Below, piece after piece: positions 30,421 to 39,729 of a stretch of DNA of 64,000 nt (position 1 is its first letter; each line of letters starts with the position of its first letter). Location: positions 248,001 to 312,000 of the forward strand of contig DKML01000015.1 in assembly GCA_002470515.1 (NCBI GenBank), given 5' to 3'. The position numbers and the translations under genes were made by a program. This DNA comes from Proteobacteria bacterium UBA7415. GTDB taxonomy: Bacteria; Pseudomonadota; Gammaproteobacteria; Arenicellales; Arenicellaceae. The notes under the pieces are model-generated. The model searched no databases and was not told the DNA's origin. It was given only the letters and a program-made list of their open reading frames with translations.

Positions 30421-32982
30421 ATGTTGCTAGATATAAAATTACTATGGCGTGATTGGCGTGGTGGACAGTTAGGGCTAATTGTTTGGTCACTGGTATTAGC
30501 GGTTGCAGTCGTTACTGCAGTGAGCCTGCTGGCCGATCGTGTTGAACGAGGTTTGAACGAACAAATCAGTGCGTTTCTTGCGGCGGATATGGCGGTAAGA
30601 AGTGGCATTGAGATAGCGCCGTTGTACAAAAGCCAAGCGGATGACGCTGGATTACAAACAGCCAATACGGCTACGTTTGTGTCGATGCTGTTCTCTAGCA
30701 ACCCCGACAGTGAAGCCAACCATCTTGCCGCTATTAAAGCGGTAGAGTCAACCTACCCCTTGCGCGGGGAGCTTGAATTGGTTGATTCATTTGAAGACAC
30801 AACAATAGAGCTTTCTCAAAGCGGACCTCCCGTTGGAGAGGTTTGGGTTGAGCCACGACTCTTAACCATTTTAGATATTAAAGTCGGCGATACCTTAGAA
30901 GTCGGCTATGCGGAATTTACGATCAGCAAACTTATTGCCAATGAGCCAGATCGAGGTGGTGGGTTCTCGTCTGCAGCCGCTCGCGTAATGATGAATTATG
31001 CCGACCTGGCTAAGACTGAGTTGATTCGCCCCGGTAGTCGCGTGAACTATCGTCTGCTATTGGCTGGCGATACGGCGGCCGTTGATCAATACAAAACTTG
31101 GTTTGCTGAACTTGATTCGGGCGATAGCCAACTGCAATCGCATGTCAGATTACAAACGGCTGAAGAGGAAGAGGAGCAACTAGGTTCGGCGTTACAGCGA
31201 GGTCGATCTTTTCTTCTGCTGAGCGGAACCATCGGTGTATTGCTAGCCGGTTTAGCAATGGCTTTGGCGAGTCATCGATACGCCAATAGATTGATTGATC
31301 AAGTCGCGCTAATGAAGGCGTGGGGTCAGTCGGCGAGACGCATTCGTCAGAGTCAATTTGTACGCTTGAGTGTGCTTACGCTAATTGCAACAACGCTCGG
31401 CCTCTTCTTTGGCTGGTTAGCTCATTGGTTTTTGCTTGAGGTCGCTAAAGAGTTCTTTGGTGCCGACTTGCCCTTACCGAGTATGCGACCGTGGTTAGTT
31501 TCCGGGGCTACTGGAATAGTGTGTGTATTAGGCTTTGCGCTTCCCGCGTTATGGCATCTACCGGCCATAGAACCTTTGCGTGTATTGCGGCGTGACTTAC
31601 CCGATTCGCTAATGAGTCAGGGTATGCGTTTGTCCATCGGAGTGGTCGCACTGTTATTACTTACCTTTTGGTACAGCGGAAGTTTGTTAATCGCTGCGCT
31701 GTTTCTTGGGTGTCTGTTTGCATTGTTCGCTGTGAGCGGCCTGTTTGCTCTACAGTTTTTGCGTTTAGTTCAAACTATGGGCAATTGGCGCGGGAGTTAT
31801 GTGAGGCTTGGGCTAGCTAACCTTTGGCGTCGTCGTGGTCAGACCATGGTCCAGCTCATCGGTTTTTCTACCACTCTATTATTGCTATTAGTCGTAACAG
31901 GTCTACGCACAAGCTTGATCTCTGAATGGCAAGCACAGCTGCCAGAAGACACACCGACCCATTTCGTTTTTAATGTGGCGGACCAAGATCTAGAGCAAGT
32001 TAAAAGCACTCTTGATGAGAATGGCGTGTTGCACAACACATGGTATCCGATGGTGCGGGGTCGCATCGTTGGCATCAATGGCGAAGCCTTAACGCGTGAG
32101 CGCTTGGCGCAAAGCGATGGTCTAGCGCGTGAGATAAATTTTACGCAAACGGCAGAGTTGCCTGTTGAGAATGTACTTACAGCTGGAACGTGGTGGGGCG
32201 AGGACTTTGACCCTGCTATCTCGCAGATATCTATGGAGCAAGATGTTGCCCAAGAAATTGGCGTTGGCTTAGGTGACAACTTGCAGATCAGCGTTGGCGG
32301 AATCGAATTTAGTGCGCAGTTGACCAGCATCAGAACGGTCAACTGGCAATCTATGACGCCTAACTTCTATCTTATATTCACACCAGGAAGCTTAGATAAA
32401 TTCTCGCCTAATTGGTTGAGTGGGGTGTTGGATCCAGTCGTTAAAGCGCAAGAGTCTCAGGCACCTAATGACTCTACCACCGTGGTACAGAAAGAAGCGG
32501 CTTTTGTTACGTCCATGGTCAAACAGTTTCCGACCGCTGTTGTTTTGCAGCTCGGCGATATCATTGAACGTATTCGCTCGGTGATTGATAAGGTTACTCG
32601 CGGATTAGAAATGATTCTACTCTTAGTGTTGGCGTGCGGTGCGCTGGTTTTGTTTGCCGCAATTGCCGTTTCGTTTGACGAACGATTGCGTGAAAACGCA
32701 ATATTGAGAACACTGGGTAGCTCGCAAAAATTGGTGTTTGGCGCACTGGCTGTTGAGTTTGCAACCTTGGGTCTTATTGCCGGGTTGATCGCCAGCGTGG
32801 GCGCTGAAATTGTTTTGTACTTTATGCAAACCAGAGTATTTGAAATGGAGCCAGGATTGCATCCTTCTTTATGGCTGTTGGGTATGGGCAGTGGCGTATT
32901 ACTCATCGGTGCATTAGGGCTGTTACGTAGCCGCCCGATAATATCGGTGCCGCCATTGCAGTCATTACGACAACTTAACTAG
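30421..32982 (+). CDS. ybbP: FtsX-like ABC transporter permease, YbbP-like
   Basis: 853-aa inner-membrane permease with two FtsX domains. An N-terminal helix (LGLIVWSLVLAVAVVTAVSLLADRVE) and a large periplasmic domain of about 200 residues come first. The first FtsX helices are at about 265-395, more helices at 400-450 and a second periplasmic domain at 500-690. The final three helices (LLVLACGALVLFAAIAVSFDERLRE onwards) complete it. This is the YbbP type. It pairs with the ATPase directly upstream and probably forms a mechanotransmission or lipid-handling ABC machine rather than a classic pump. Confidence 0.9.
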   Translation: MLLDIKLLWRDWRGGQLGLIVWSLVLAVAVVTAVSLLADRVERGLNEQISAFLAADMAVRSGIEIAPLYKSQADDAGLQTANTATFVSMLFSSNPDSEANHLAAIKAVESTYPLRGELELVDSFEDTTIELSQSGPPVGEVWVEPRLLTILDIKVGDTLEVGYAEFTISKLIANEPDRGGGFSSAAARVMMNYADLAKTELIRPGSRVNYRLLLAGDTAAVDQYKTWFAELDSGDSQLQSHVRLQTAEEEEEQLGSALQRGRSFLLLSGTIGVLLAGLAMALASHRYANRLIDQVALMKAWGQSARRIRQSQFVRLSVLTLIATTLGLFFGWLAHWFLLEVAKEFFGADLPLPSMRPWLVSGATGIVCVLGFALPALWHLPAIEPLRVLRRDLPDSLMSQGMRLSIGVVALLLLTFWYSGSLLIAALFLGCLFALFAVSGLFALQFLRLVQTMGNWRGSYVRLGLANLWRRRGQTMVQLIGFSTTLLLLLVVTGLRTSLISEWQAQLPEDTPTHFVFNVADQDLEQVKSTLDENGVLHNTWYPMVRGRIVGINGEALTRERLAQSDGLAREINFTQTAELPVENVLTAGTWWGEDFDPAISQISMEQDVAQEIGVGLGDNLQISVGGIEFSAQLTSIRTVNWQSMTPNFYLIFTPGSLDKFSPNWLSGVLDPVVKAQESQAPNDSTTVVQKEAAFVTSMVKQFPTAVVLQLGDIIERIRSVIDKVTRGLEMILLLVLACGALVLFAAIAVSFDERLRENAILRTLGSSQKLVFGALAVEFATLGLIAGLIASVGAEIVLYFMQTRVFEMEPGLHPSLWLLGMGSGVLLIGALGLLRSRPIISVPPLQSLRQLN

Positions 32983-33032
32983 ATATGCGCGTGTCGCAAT
33001 AGTCGAATCGGTTTAACTGGTATAATCAGGGT

Positions 33033-33659
33033 ATGAATACAATCAGTCACAATTCCACATTTGTTCTATCGCTCGCATTATTGTTTATTGCTGTATCAGG
33101 CGCTGTAAACGCGCAAGGTATGGTGATCATGGGCGACAGTAGTGCGGCTCAAGATTGCCATAGAGCGGCGGATACAGCGGCTGTCACGCGCATGGTGGGT
33201 AATGAAGACATCAAGCAGTGTGATCTTGCTCTTGAGTACGGAGGCTTAAAGGCAAAAGACAGGATAGCGACCTACGTAAACCGGGGGATTTTGTATTCGG
33301 CGAACGAAGACTATAGAAAGGCCGAACTGGATTACGAACGCGCCGCCGCGATCCCTGGACACGGCGCTGAGGTATACGCTAACAAAGGTAATTTGTTTTT
33401 TGTTAAACGCGATTATCAGAGTGCTCTAAATAATTACAACAAAGCTATCGAGATGGGAATGTCGCGCGTACAGATCGCGTACGCGAATCGTGGCATGGTT
33501 TACGAAGCACAAATGCAGTTAGAACTAGCACAGGCTGACTTTCAGAAAGCGTTGGAAATTTCGCCTGAGTGGCTCAAGGCCCAACAGCTTTTGGCTCGCG
33601 TAGAACGCAAAATCCAAATGCGCGATGGCGAGCACAATGGCGAGCACAATGACCTATAA
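33033..33659 (+). CDS. Secreted TPR-repeat protein
   Basis: 208-aa protein with a signal peptide (VLSLALLFIAVSGAVNAQG, cleavage near residue 28), then a Cys-containing domain (QDCHRAA, IKQCDLAL) and about three tetratricopeptide repeats (residues ~80-195: NRGILYSANEDYRKAELDYERAA; NKGNLFFVKRDYQSALNNYNKAI; NRGMVYEAQMQLELAQADFQKAL). It probably works in the periplasm as a protein-protein adaptor. The C-terminus carries a tandem GEHNGEHN from a 12-bp DNA duplication. A TATAAT ends 6 bases before the ATG, so the message could be leaderless. DUF1415 follows 8 bp later. Confidence 0.82.
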   Translation: MNTISHNSTFVLSLALLFIAVSGAVNAQGMVIMGDSSAAQDCHRAADTAAVTRMVGNEDIKQCDLALEYGGLKAKDRIATYVNRGILYSANEDYRKAELDYERAAAIPGHGAEVYANKGNLFFVKRDYQSALNNYNKAIEMGMSRVQIAYANRGMVYEAQMQLELAQADFQKALEISPEWLKAQQLLARVERKIQMRDGEHNGEHNDL

Positions 33660-33667
33660 GGTGTTGC

Positions 33668-34228
33668 GTGGATAACGCCAAACTCGCGGTTCAAGAATGG
33701 CTGAGTGGTGTTGTTATTGGATACAATTTTTGTCCCTTCGCGGGTGACGCCTTGGGCAAAGGCAAAGTCCGCTTTGAGGTGTGTAGCGAGACCAGCGAAG
33801 AACTGATCCTCAGTGACCTCGAATCAGAACTCAATATGCTCGCGGCCTCACCCGATATCGAAACATCTCTATTGATTATTGACAGGGCGCTGAACGACTT
33901 TGGTCAATACAATCAGTTTCTCGACCTTGCCGAAGCCTTAGTAGTTGAACTGGGTCATGCGGGTAGATTTCAAATAGCGAGTTTTCATCCGGATTACTGC
34001 TTTGCTGATGTTTCGCAATCCGACCCGTCTAATTATACTAATAGGGCGCCCTACCCAGTACTGCATATTCTGCGCGAGAGAAGCGTCGAATGGGCAGTTG
34101 AAAACTACACTGATGTAGACCTTATTCCAGAAAAAAACATTGCGCGCTTGCACGCAACAACAGATGCAGAATTGGAACAGATCATACGCCTGAGTAGCCC
34201 TAGCAAAGATTCAAAGGAAAATACGTAA
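33668..34228 (+). CDS. DUF1415 family protein
   Basis: 186-aa cytoplasmic protein of the DUF1415 family, recognised by the opening AVQEWLSGVVIGYNFCPFAG with its conserved Cys, ASFHPDYCFAD and NRAPYPVLHILRE. No biochemical function is known to me. Start GTG 33668. Its stop overlaps the ATG of the permease by one base (TAATG), so the two are translationally coupled. Confidence 0.88.
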   Translation: MDNAKLAVQEWLSGVVIGYNFCPFAGDALGKGKVRFEVCSETSEELILSDLESELNMLAASPDIETSLLIIDRALNDFGQYNQFLDLAEALVVELGHAGRFQIASFHPDYCFADVSQSDPSNYTNRAPYPVLHILRERSVEWAVENYTDVDLIPEKNIARLHATTDAELEQIIRLSSPSKDSKENT

Positions 34229-35523
34229 TGACTGCAGTTCCGTCTAAGCCAGTATTCGGACTGTGGACGCTGGTTGCACTCGTTGTTGGTAATGCCGTCG
34301 GTGCTGGTATTTATACAACCTCTGGATTTGCATTGACCGATTTGGGCTCGCGAGAATGGGTGCTGTTAGCCTGGGTCGTAGCTGGCTTAATCGCATTATG
34401 CGGCGCGGTGTCTTATAGCATGTTGGTGCGAGGCATTACTGAATCCGGAGGAGAGTATCTGTATCTCTCTCGGTCGATACACCCCATTGCAGGTTACGTT
34501 GCGGGTTGGATTTCGTTACTCGCTGGATTTCCTGGAGCCATTGCATTTGCCGCTACGGCGTTTGAATCTTATACGGTTGCGTCTATCCCTTTTCTAGAAC
34601 AACTTCCTAACGATGTGCTCGCTGTAATTGTGACTCTACTGGCAGGGCTAGTGCACATAGTGCGTGTTCGTTCAGGAGCACGCGCACACGAGTGGATTGT
34701 TGGCTTTATGCTGCTGGTGTTAGTGGTGTTAATTGCGTGGTCTGGCTGGCAATTGGTCAGTGTTCCGCGTTTGGCTGATACAACAACGTTAACTACTTTT
34801 AGTCTGTTCGCATTCGCCAATAGTTTGGTGTGGATATCACTCAGTTATTCGGGATTTAACGCAGCGGCCTACGTGGCTGGCGAAGTTGACGATGCCAAAC
34901 GAATTGTCCCATTGGGGATGATTTACGGTACGTTTGCAACGCTCTTACTGTGTGTGCTGGTCAATGCCATTATGCTTTATGCAGCACCCGCCAGCGAGCT
35001 GGTCGGCAGGCCCGACATCGCTTTAGTCGCTGCGCGCTCTTTGTCGGGAGACATTGGCGTTTGGGTAATTCAACTGGTTATTGCTGTATCGCTACTCACG
35101 TCGATCACCGCTATGGTACTCGCGGGCCCGCGGGTCTATGCAAAAATGGCGGAAGACGGCGCACTCCCTCGTTTGTTTAAAGCTAAGGAAGGCGAGCCGC
35201 CTCGCGCATCGATTATGTTACAGGTGGCAACCGCTTTGGTGCTCATTCTTATTGCGGATTTACGCGATCTTTTGTCTTACTTAGGCTTAACTTTATCGCT
35301 GTGTTTGGCGTTAGCGGTGACGAGCTTGTTTGTTAGGCATTTTCGATTAGGTGAACGTCCTGTCTCAAAACTATATCCAATCGCTCCCATTACCTTTGTA
35401 GTCTGCACGGTTGGGTTCGCAGGGCTCTCGGCGATGCATGCACCGCTGCAGTTTGTCGCCGCGATTCCTACTATCTTGGCGGGCGTAGTTGCTTACTACT
35501 TGACTCGGCGTCAGCCGAATTAG
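34228..35523 (+). CDS. APC-family amino acid permease
   Basis: 431-aa inner-membrane transporter with about 12 helices. The first helix contains GNAVGAGIYTTSG, the broken-helix substrate motif (G-x-G-I-Y) of APC permeases. FSGFNAAAYVAGEVDDAKR is the helix 6 region, followed by the typical ARVYAKMAEDG-like element (AGPRVYAKMAEDGALPRLF). It likely takes up or exchanges an amino acid; which one is unknown. Translationally coupled to the DUF1415 gene upstream. Confidence 0.88.
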   Translation: MTAVPSKPVFGLWTLVALVVGNAVGAGIYTTSGFALTDLGSREWVLLAWVVAGLIALCGAVSYSMLVRGITESGGEYLYLSRSIHPIAGYVAGWISLLAGFPGAIAFAATAFESYTVASIPFLEQLPNDVLAVIVTLLAGLVHIVRVRSGARAHEWIVGFMLLVLVVLIAWSGWQLVSVPRLADTTTLTTFSLFAFANSLVWISLSYSGFNAAAYVAGEVDDAKRIVPLGMIYGTFATLLLCVLVNAIMLYAAPASELVGRPDIALVAARSLSGDIGVWVIQLVIAVSLLTSITAMVLAGPRVYAKMAEDGALPRLFKAKEGEPPRASIMLQVATALVLILIADLRDLLSYLGLTLSLCLALAVTSLFVRHFRLGERPVSKLYPIAPITFVVCTVGFAGLSAMHAPLQFVAAIPTILAGVVAYYLTRRQPN

Positions 35524-35586
35524 TTTGAATCTAGACAGAGCGCTTAGTTGTTTTCTTCACATCAATTGTCTTCAAGGCTGTCCAGC

Positions 35587-37758
35587 CTACTCGTTATCTT
35601 GCTCTTGAATGAGGGTTAACAGGTGTGCTGTAGCGCGCGCGTCGTCTAGGGCTCTGTGATGATTCTTAAGGTCTATATCAAAATGCTCCACGAGCTTGCC
35701 TAGGCTGTATGACTTCAAACCCGGGAACGCCTTACGTGCGTTACGCACTGTACATAGCTTAGGCATGCTAAACGACCGATCAATTGCCAGATACGCGGCC
35801 TTGATAAAGCCATAATCAAAGCCAACATTGTGCGCCACAAATACACAGCCCTCTAATTGCTTTTTAAGTTGATCGGCGATTTCAGCAAATATAGGTGCAT
35901 CTTCGACCATAGCATTGCTAATACCGGTTAGGTGTGTGATGTGGCGAGGGATCGAGCGGTTTGGTTTGACTAAGGTCGACCATTCGTCGATAACCTTTTT
36001 GTCTTTTAATTTAACTACAGCGACTTCGGTTATAGCATTGCCGTTTTGTCGTCCGCCGGTCGTTTCGATATCGACCACTGCGTAGACTTGGTTGGGGTCG
36101 GTGGTCCAATGAACGGGTCGAATTAGTACAGTGAATCCAGCGCGCTGCAGGCGGTTTATGCTGACCAATTGGTTGGGTCGAATCACATCGCCTGGCGCCT
36201 TTACTTCTTCAAATCGCAGCCCGTTCTCGTCTAACACTAAGATGTCTGGATAACCATCTTTGGTGTTTTTGTAATCTCTTGCCATGCGCATCATTACTTT
36301 CGCAAGAGCGTCAGCAGGCGCATGTTTGAGAACGAGCAACATCGTCGAAAGCACTGTTTCAGACCACCGAAACAGACCGGTGGGATAACCGTGTTTACTC
36401 ACAGCCATTCGCGTAAAATATTTTCTGGACCTTAGTGGTTCATCCAATATCTTAAGCTGGTCATTTATAGCCTTTTCAAAGCGGGTGTAAAAGTCACTCC
36501 GTTGGAGCACTAAAGGTAGGCGGTCAAACTCGTTTGCTTGCGCTCCGTCTTGTTCAAACAACAGATCCCAAAAGAGTAAAGCAAAGAAAGCACGCCACAC
36601 CTTATTTTCTACGAACTCGGCATGTGCGCCAATGCGTTGATAGTAAGCGATAACGCCTTGTTCGGATGAGTTGAGGTAGAGCTCGTCAACGCCAATAGAC
36701 TCGGCGGCATTTCTCAGCATGTCGGTATAAATGCTGGTGCGCTTGCCGGTAAACTTACGAGCATAAAAATCCGCAATAAATATTTCGCTAGCAGCGCTCA
36801 TGCCTTGTTCTTGAGCGCGCTCTTGAAGCAACTCTAACTCCAGCTTTACCTGCTCCGTATCGCCCATTTGGTACTGCAAGCGCAAACGCTTCTCTAAAAC
36901 ATCGGCCTGTTCGCTCAGTTGCCAAACATCAATAGCGGCCTGCGGTTGCTCGGCTAACAATTGTTCACCTAATTTTAAAACCAGGCGGTCGCGGCTTGCA
37001 GAGCTGAACTTGCGAACTGATTGAAAACTAGGCATTGAGTCGCCTTTTAAGAACTTCAATAGCTCTTTGTAGCGAACGCTTCCTTGGCTAATATCTCGTA
37101 GGTGCGTATGGCACTCAAATTCATGACGCGCTTCGTCTAAAGATATAAATCGTGCGACTTGTTGTGCATCCTTAGCCTTGTTTTTGGTCGAAAGCACACC
37201 GAGATCTCGCATACTAAAACGCTGAAAGCGATTACGTAAATCACCGAAAAACAGAAACAATAAATAATCGACGACGTCTTGTTGTGAACGTTCTACATAC
37301 TGATCTAAAACGTCGAGCTCTGGCTCAATATTGTTATTCTCGCTGCGCCACGTTAAACACATGCCGACCAAGGAGGCTTTAGACGTGCTCGCCGGAGCGC
37401 GAGCACCTACGCCATCAAGAATACTAAGGAGCTCTGGCTTGGTTAGCGAATTGAATAAGGAATCATCCGAATTCATAAAGCTGAGGTCGTTGGCTAAGCC
37501 AACGTTTTTTAGAGTTTCTAAACACTCATATGGCTGAGTGATTTCGGCGTACATTAGGCTAGAACGCTTTAAAAATCGTGGTTTGCGAGACCACAAGCGA
37601 ACGAGTAGGCATTGTTCATCCCGATTAAGCGCCCGAAACGATCTTATATAGCTTAGTGCCTCACTCGGTAGCAAATGTAGGCAGTGGGCTTCTAAATAGT
37701 CAAAAACCTCAAGGCCGTGGTCTAAGTAGTAATGTGTGGGTAATGTAATAGCAGACAT
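35587..37758 (-). CDS. FAN1-like VRR-NUC nuclease fused to a DEDDh (DnaQ-type) exonuclease
   Basis: About 723 aa. The N-terminal ~350 residues look like the FAN1 winged-helix/SAP-like and TPR-like region (residues ~40-60 and 115-150, then helical repeats). A VRR-NUC catalytic domain follows at about 470-555 with GYPDILVLD, FEEVKAPGD (Asp, Glu-x-Lys) and PNQ. The last ~175 residues are a complete DEDDh exonuclease: VDIETTG, HNVGFDYGF and HHRALDDA. FAN1 proteins repair DNA crosslinks by 5' flap cleavage; the fused domain would add 3'-5' exonuclease action. ATG 37758 is used, and GTG 37770 is also possible. Stands alone. Confidence 0.85.
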   Translation of the reverse strand: MSAITLPTHYYLDHGLEVFDYLEAHCLHLLPSEALSYIRSFRALNRDEQCLLVRLWSRKPRFLKRSSLMYAEITQPYECLETLKNVGLANDLSFMNSDDSLFNSLTKPELLSILDGVGARAPASTSKASLVGMCLTWRSENNNIEPELDVLDQYVERSQQDVVDYLLFLFFGDLRNRFQRFSMRDLGVLSTKNKAKDAQQVARFISLDEARHEFECHTHLRDISQGSVRYKELLKFLKGDSMPSFQSVRKFSSASRDRLVLKLGEQLLAEQPQAAIDVWQLSEQADVLEKRLRLQYQMGDTEQVKLELELLQERAQEQGMSAASEIFIADFYARKFTGKRTSIYTDMLRNAAESIGVDELYLNSSEQGVIAYYQRIGAHAEFVENKVWRAFFALLFWDLLFEQDGAQANEFDRLPLVLQRSDFYTRFEKAINDQLKILDEPLRSRKYFTRMAVSKHGYPTGLFRWSETVLSTMLLVLKHAPADALAKVMMRMARDYKNTKDGYPDILVLDENGLRFEEVKAPGDVIRPNQLVSINRLQRAGFTVLIRPVHWTTDPNQVYAVVDIETTGGRQNGNAITEVAVVKLKDKKVIDEWSTLVKPNRSIPRHITHLTGISNAMVEDAPIFAEIADQLKKQLEGCVFVAHNVGFDYGFIKAAYLAIDRSFSMPKLCTVRNARKAFPGLKSYSLGKLVEHFDIDLKNHHRALDDARATAHLLTLIQEQDNE

Positions 37759-37886
37759 GGGTAAATACACAGCGCTGTAAAAATAAACAGTATACGTTTA
37801 AACCCCGAATTTGGGAATTTTAAGTGTTGCAGGCAAAGGTAAATGTAATGAACAATATGTTTTCTATTGCTGAAGGTCAGTGATGT

Positions 37887-37902
37887 AGGCCAAGGATGGC
37901 TT
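37887..37902 (+). promoter_or_regulatory. CsrA/RsmA-type hairpin upstream of the first T4BSS-like locus
   Basis: AGGCC pairs with GGCTT (one G-U) around the hexaloop AAGGAT, fitting C-[ANGGAN]-G, the CsrA-bound form. It lies 134 bases before the first gene of the locus on the coding strand. The core GCCAAGGATGGC recurs almost identically at 57.76 kb. Confidence 0.45.
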
Positions 37903-38035
37903 TGAAATTAAGTATTCAGTCAGTCAGCTTTTCTTAAGGGGTGGCAAGCATAGTCCATCACATTTCATCCAACACCATTCATCCAAAACCATTTCACGAG
38001 ACGACCTAAACCTAACTACGTCTGAGAGGGATTTC

Positions 38036-38533
38036 ATGCGAGCCACACTTATCATTTTCTGGGCACTAATCATGAGTTCCAACGCTTTACCGCTCCGGGC
38101 AGAGTATTTTGTGCCAGCTAAGGCGCTTGCAAATCAAGCTGAGTATGAAGGCGAGCCTTGCCAAGAAGGTAGCCCATATTACTCCGCTCGTAATATTGGT
38201 AAGTGGGCTTACTCCGACCGCCACCAATTGGACTTTATGGAACTCGTCAGCGATGTCCCACCTATCCTAAAAGATCTTTATGGTGAGTGTGTCGAACAGT
38301 TGGGTGATATTGAATCACTGATTGGACTATTGAACGTATCGGTTTACGTCAATGTAGCGTCCTTAAAGGCAATTAAAGAATTAGTGATCCAAAAAATCGT
38401 TGAAGGTGTATGCAGCGAAATTGATGAGTTCGCCTTAGAGGTCTATGCCGAAATAGCAGATGCTCTCCCACTCGGAGAGTATGCCTATAACTTAGACGAA
38501 CTGTTTGAGATTAAAGTTGAGGTTGGAAAATGA
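38036..38533 (+). CDS. Exported protein of T4BSS-like locus, unknown family
   Basis: 165-aa protein I do not recognise. A signal peptide (LIIFWALIMSSNALPLRAEYF, cleavage near residue 23) suggests periplasmic or surface location. Three Cys are spaced over the mature part (EPCQEG, GECVEQ, GVCSEI), and the C-terminal half is helical and acidic. It overlaps the next gene by 4 bases (ATGA), so it belongs to the DotA/TraY operon. Likely a secretion-system accessory component by context only. A GAGGGA ribosome binding site lies 5 bases before the ATG. Confidence 0.65.
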   Translation: MRATLIIFWALIMSSNALPLRAEYFVPAKALANQAEYEGEPCQEGSPYYSARNIGKWAYSDRHQLDFMELVSDVPPILKDLYGECVEQLGDIESLIGLLNVSVYVNVASLKAIKELVIQKIVEGVCSEIDEFALEVYAEIADALPLGEYAYNLDELFEIKVEVGK

Positions 38534-39648
38534 ACGTTTACCTCCCTGCACTACGTATTCGAGTTTGTTGTGGATTAAAGGTGCTGCTGCTATTGGTGAT
38601 TATGGTAACGCCGACTCAACAAGCTCTTGCTCAGTGCGATGCGTGTGGTACGGCGTCAGTCGCGGCCGCAGCGGTTACGGTTACGGCGGCAATTGTACAG
38701 CTTGAATCCGTGCTCTACTACGAGCTCTATAATATAGGCAATGCAATAGCGTCATTGATTACGTCTAATGCTACTTTGCTTCAAAGCTTAAAAGTATCAA
38801 ATGAGAAAGGCTTTGATTTGTTGGTAACTGAGGGCCATGTCCGCTTAGCAAAAATGGGTAGTTTAGAAGTGAAACGAGATATCAATATTGCTTTTGGTGC
38901 TATCTCCTCCGACCATTGCTACGAAGTTGAAACTACCATGGGTGCTTCTGGATCTAATACCAATGAGTACCAGCAGGCCTTGTTTTCGGCAAAGTCATTT
39001 GGCGTAGAGATTAAAGCCAATACAAAATCACCTGCGTTACGTCGTCGAATCATGGAGGAGTATTTTCCTGACGGTGTGGATTTTGGACGCTATTTTTCGT
39101 CTAATCAAAGCTTGAACGAAATGGATATGCTGCACGTACCAACGTTGACGCATGTGTTGAGCCAGAGTGTCGTGTTGCCGGTTGCGCCGGTCAAGGGGCT
39201 ATCCAAGGAGAATGATCGCACCCGATATTATCGCGAACTGAAACGTGAGCGCGACACTCATGGTGCGATTGTGGAAGACGTGCTTGCACGTGCAATTTTG
39301 ACCAATGCGCCGGTTGTAAATGCCGGTGAGTACGTACACAAAACGTTAGAAAACGCGGGAATCGATCCGAGTAACTTCGTTCAAGAAGAATTCACAAGCG
39401 AAACGGGATTGGTGAAAGCAATAGGCCATTCGTCATTCGGTAACGTCTCTGCCGTGCGAAACTCAGCGTTGAGTGGCGAAGAACTTATGCGAGTACTGAT
39501 AAGCGAAGTTGGTAAGACCAACTTTGTGTTGTCAAAGCAGTATGAGGCGCTCAAAGATATCCGCATGCTACAGAGATTGAGCTTTGGCAAACAGGTTGAA
39601 AGTTTTTACGAAACGCGGTTAGAAAAGGCTTTCCAGCAGCTTAACTAA
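38530..39648 (+). CDS. Exported protein of T4BSS-like locus (TraW-like by position only)
   Basis: 372-aa protein with a signal peptide (VLLLLVIMVTPTQQALAQ) ahead of a CDACG motif, then an Ala/Val-rich helix (residues ~40-60) and a long helical body to residue 372. Charged heptad-like stretches occur near 230-245 and at the C-terminus. It sits between a small exported protein and DotA/TraY. In IncI plasmids traW and traX precede traY, so a TraW-like role is possible, but I see no sequence motif that proves it. Could also be a VirB5-like pilus or periplasmic component. Confidence 0.6.
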   Translation: MNVYLPALRIRVCCGLKVLLLLVIMVTPTQQALAQCDACGTASVAAAAVTVTAAIVQLESVLYYELYNIGNAIASLITSNATLLQSLKVSNEKGFDLLVTEGHVRLAKMGSLEVKRDINIAFGAISSDHCYEVETTMGASGSNTNEYQQALFSAKSFGVEIKANTKSPALRRRIMEEYFPDGVDFGRYFSSNQSLNEMDMLHVPTLTHVLSQSVVLPVAPVKGLSKENDRTRYYRELKRERDTHGAIVEDVLARAILTNAPVVNAGEYVHKTLENAGIDPSNFVQEEFTSETGLVKAIGHSSFGNVSAVRNSALSGEELMRVLISEVGKTNFVLSKQYEALKDIRMLQRLSFGKQVESFYETRLEKAFQQLN

Positions 39649-39729
39649 TTACATCAATCCAGTGTGTTCATTCGCGTGCAAGAAATCAAAAAATAGCGAA
39701 ATGACTAATCAGGTGAACAGGGGAATTGC

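Noticed and set aside
31839..32906. Long minus-strand frames (167 and 149 aa) inside the FtsX-like permease gene.
   Set aside because: They are shadows of the permease frame, with no family features.
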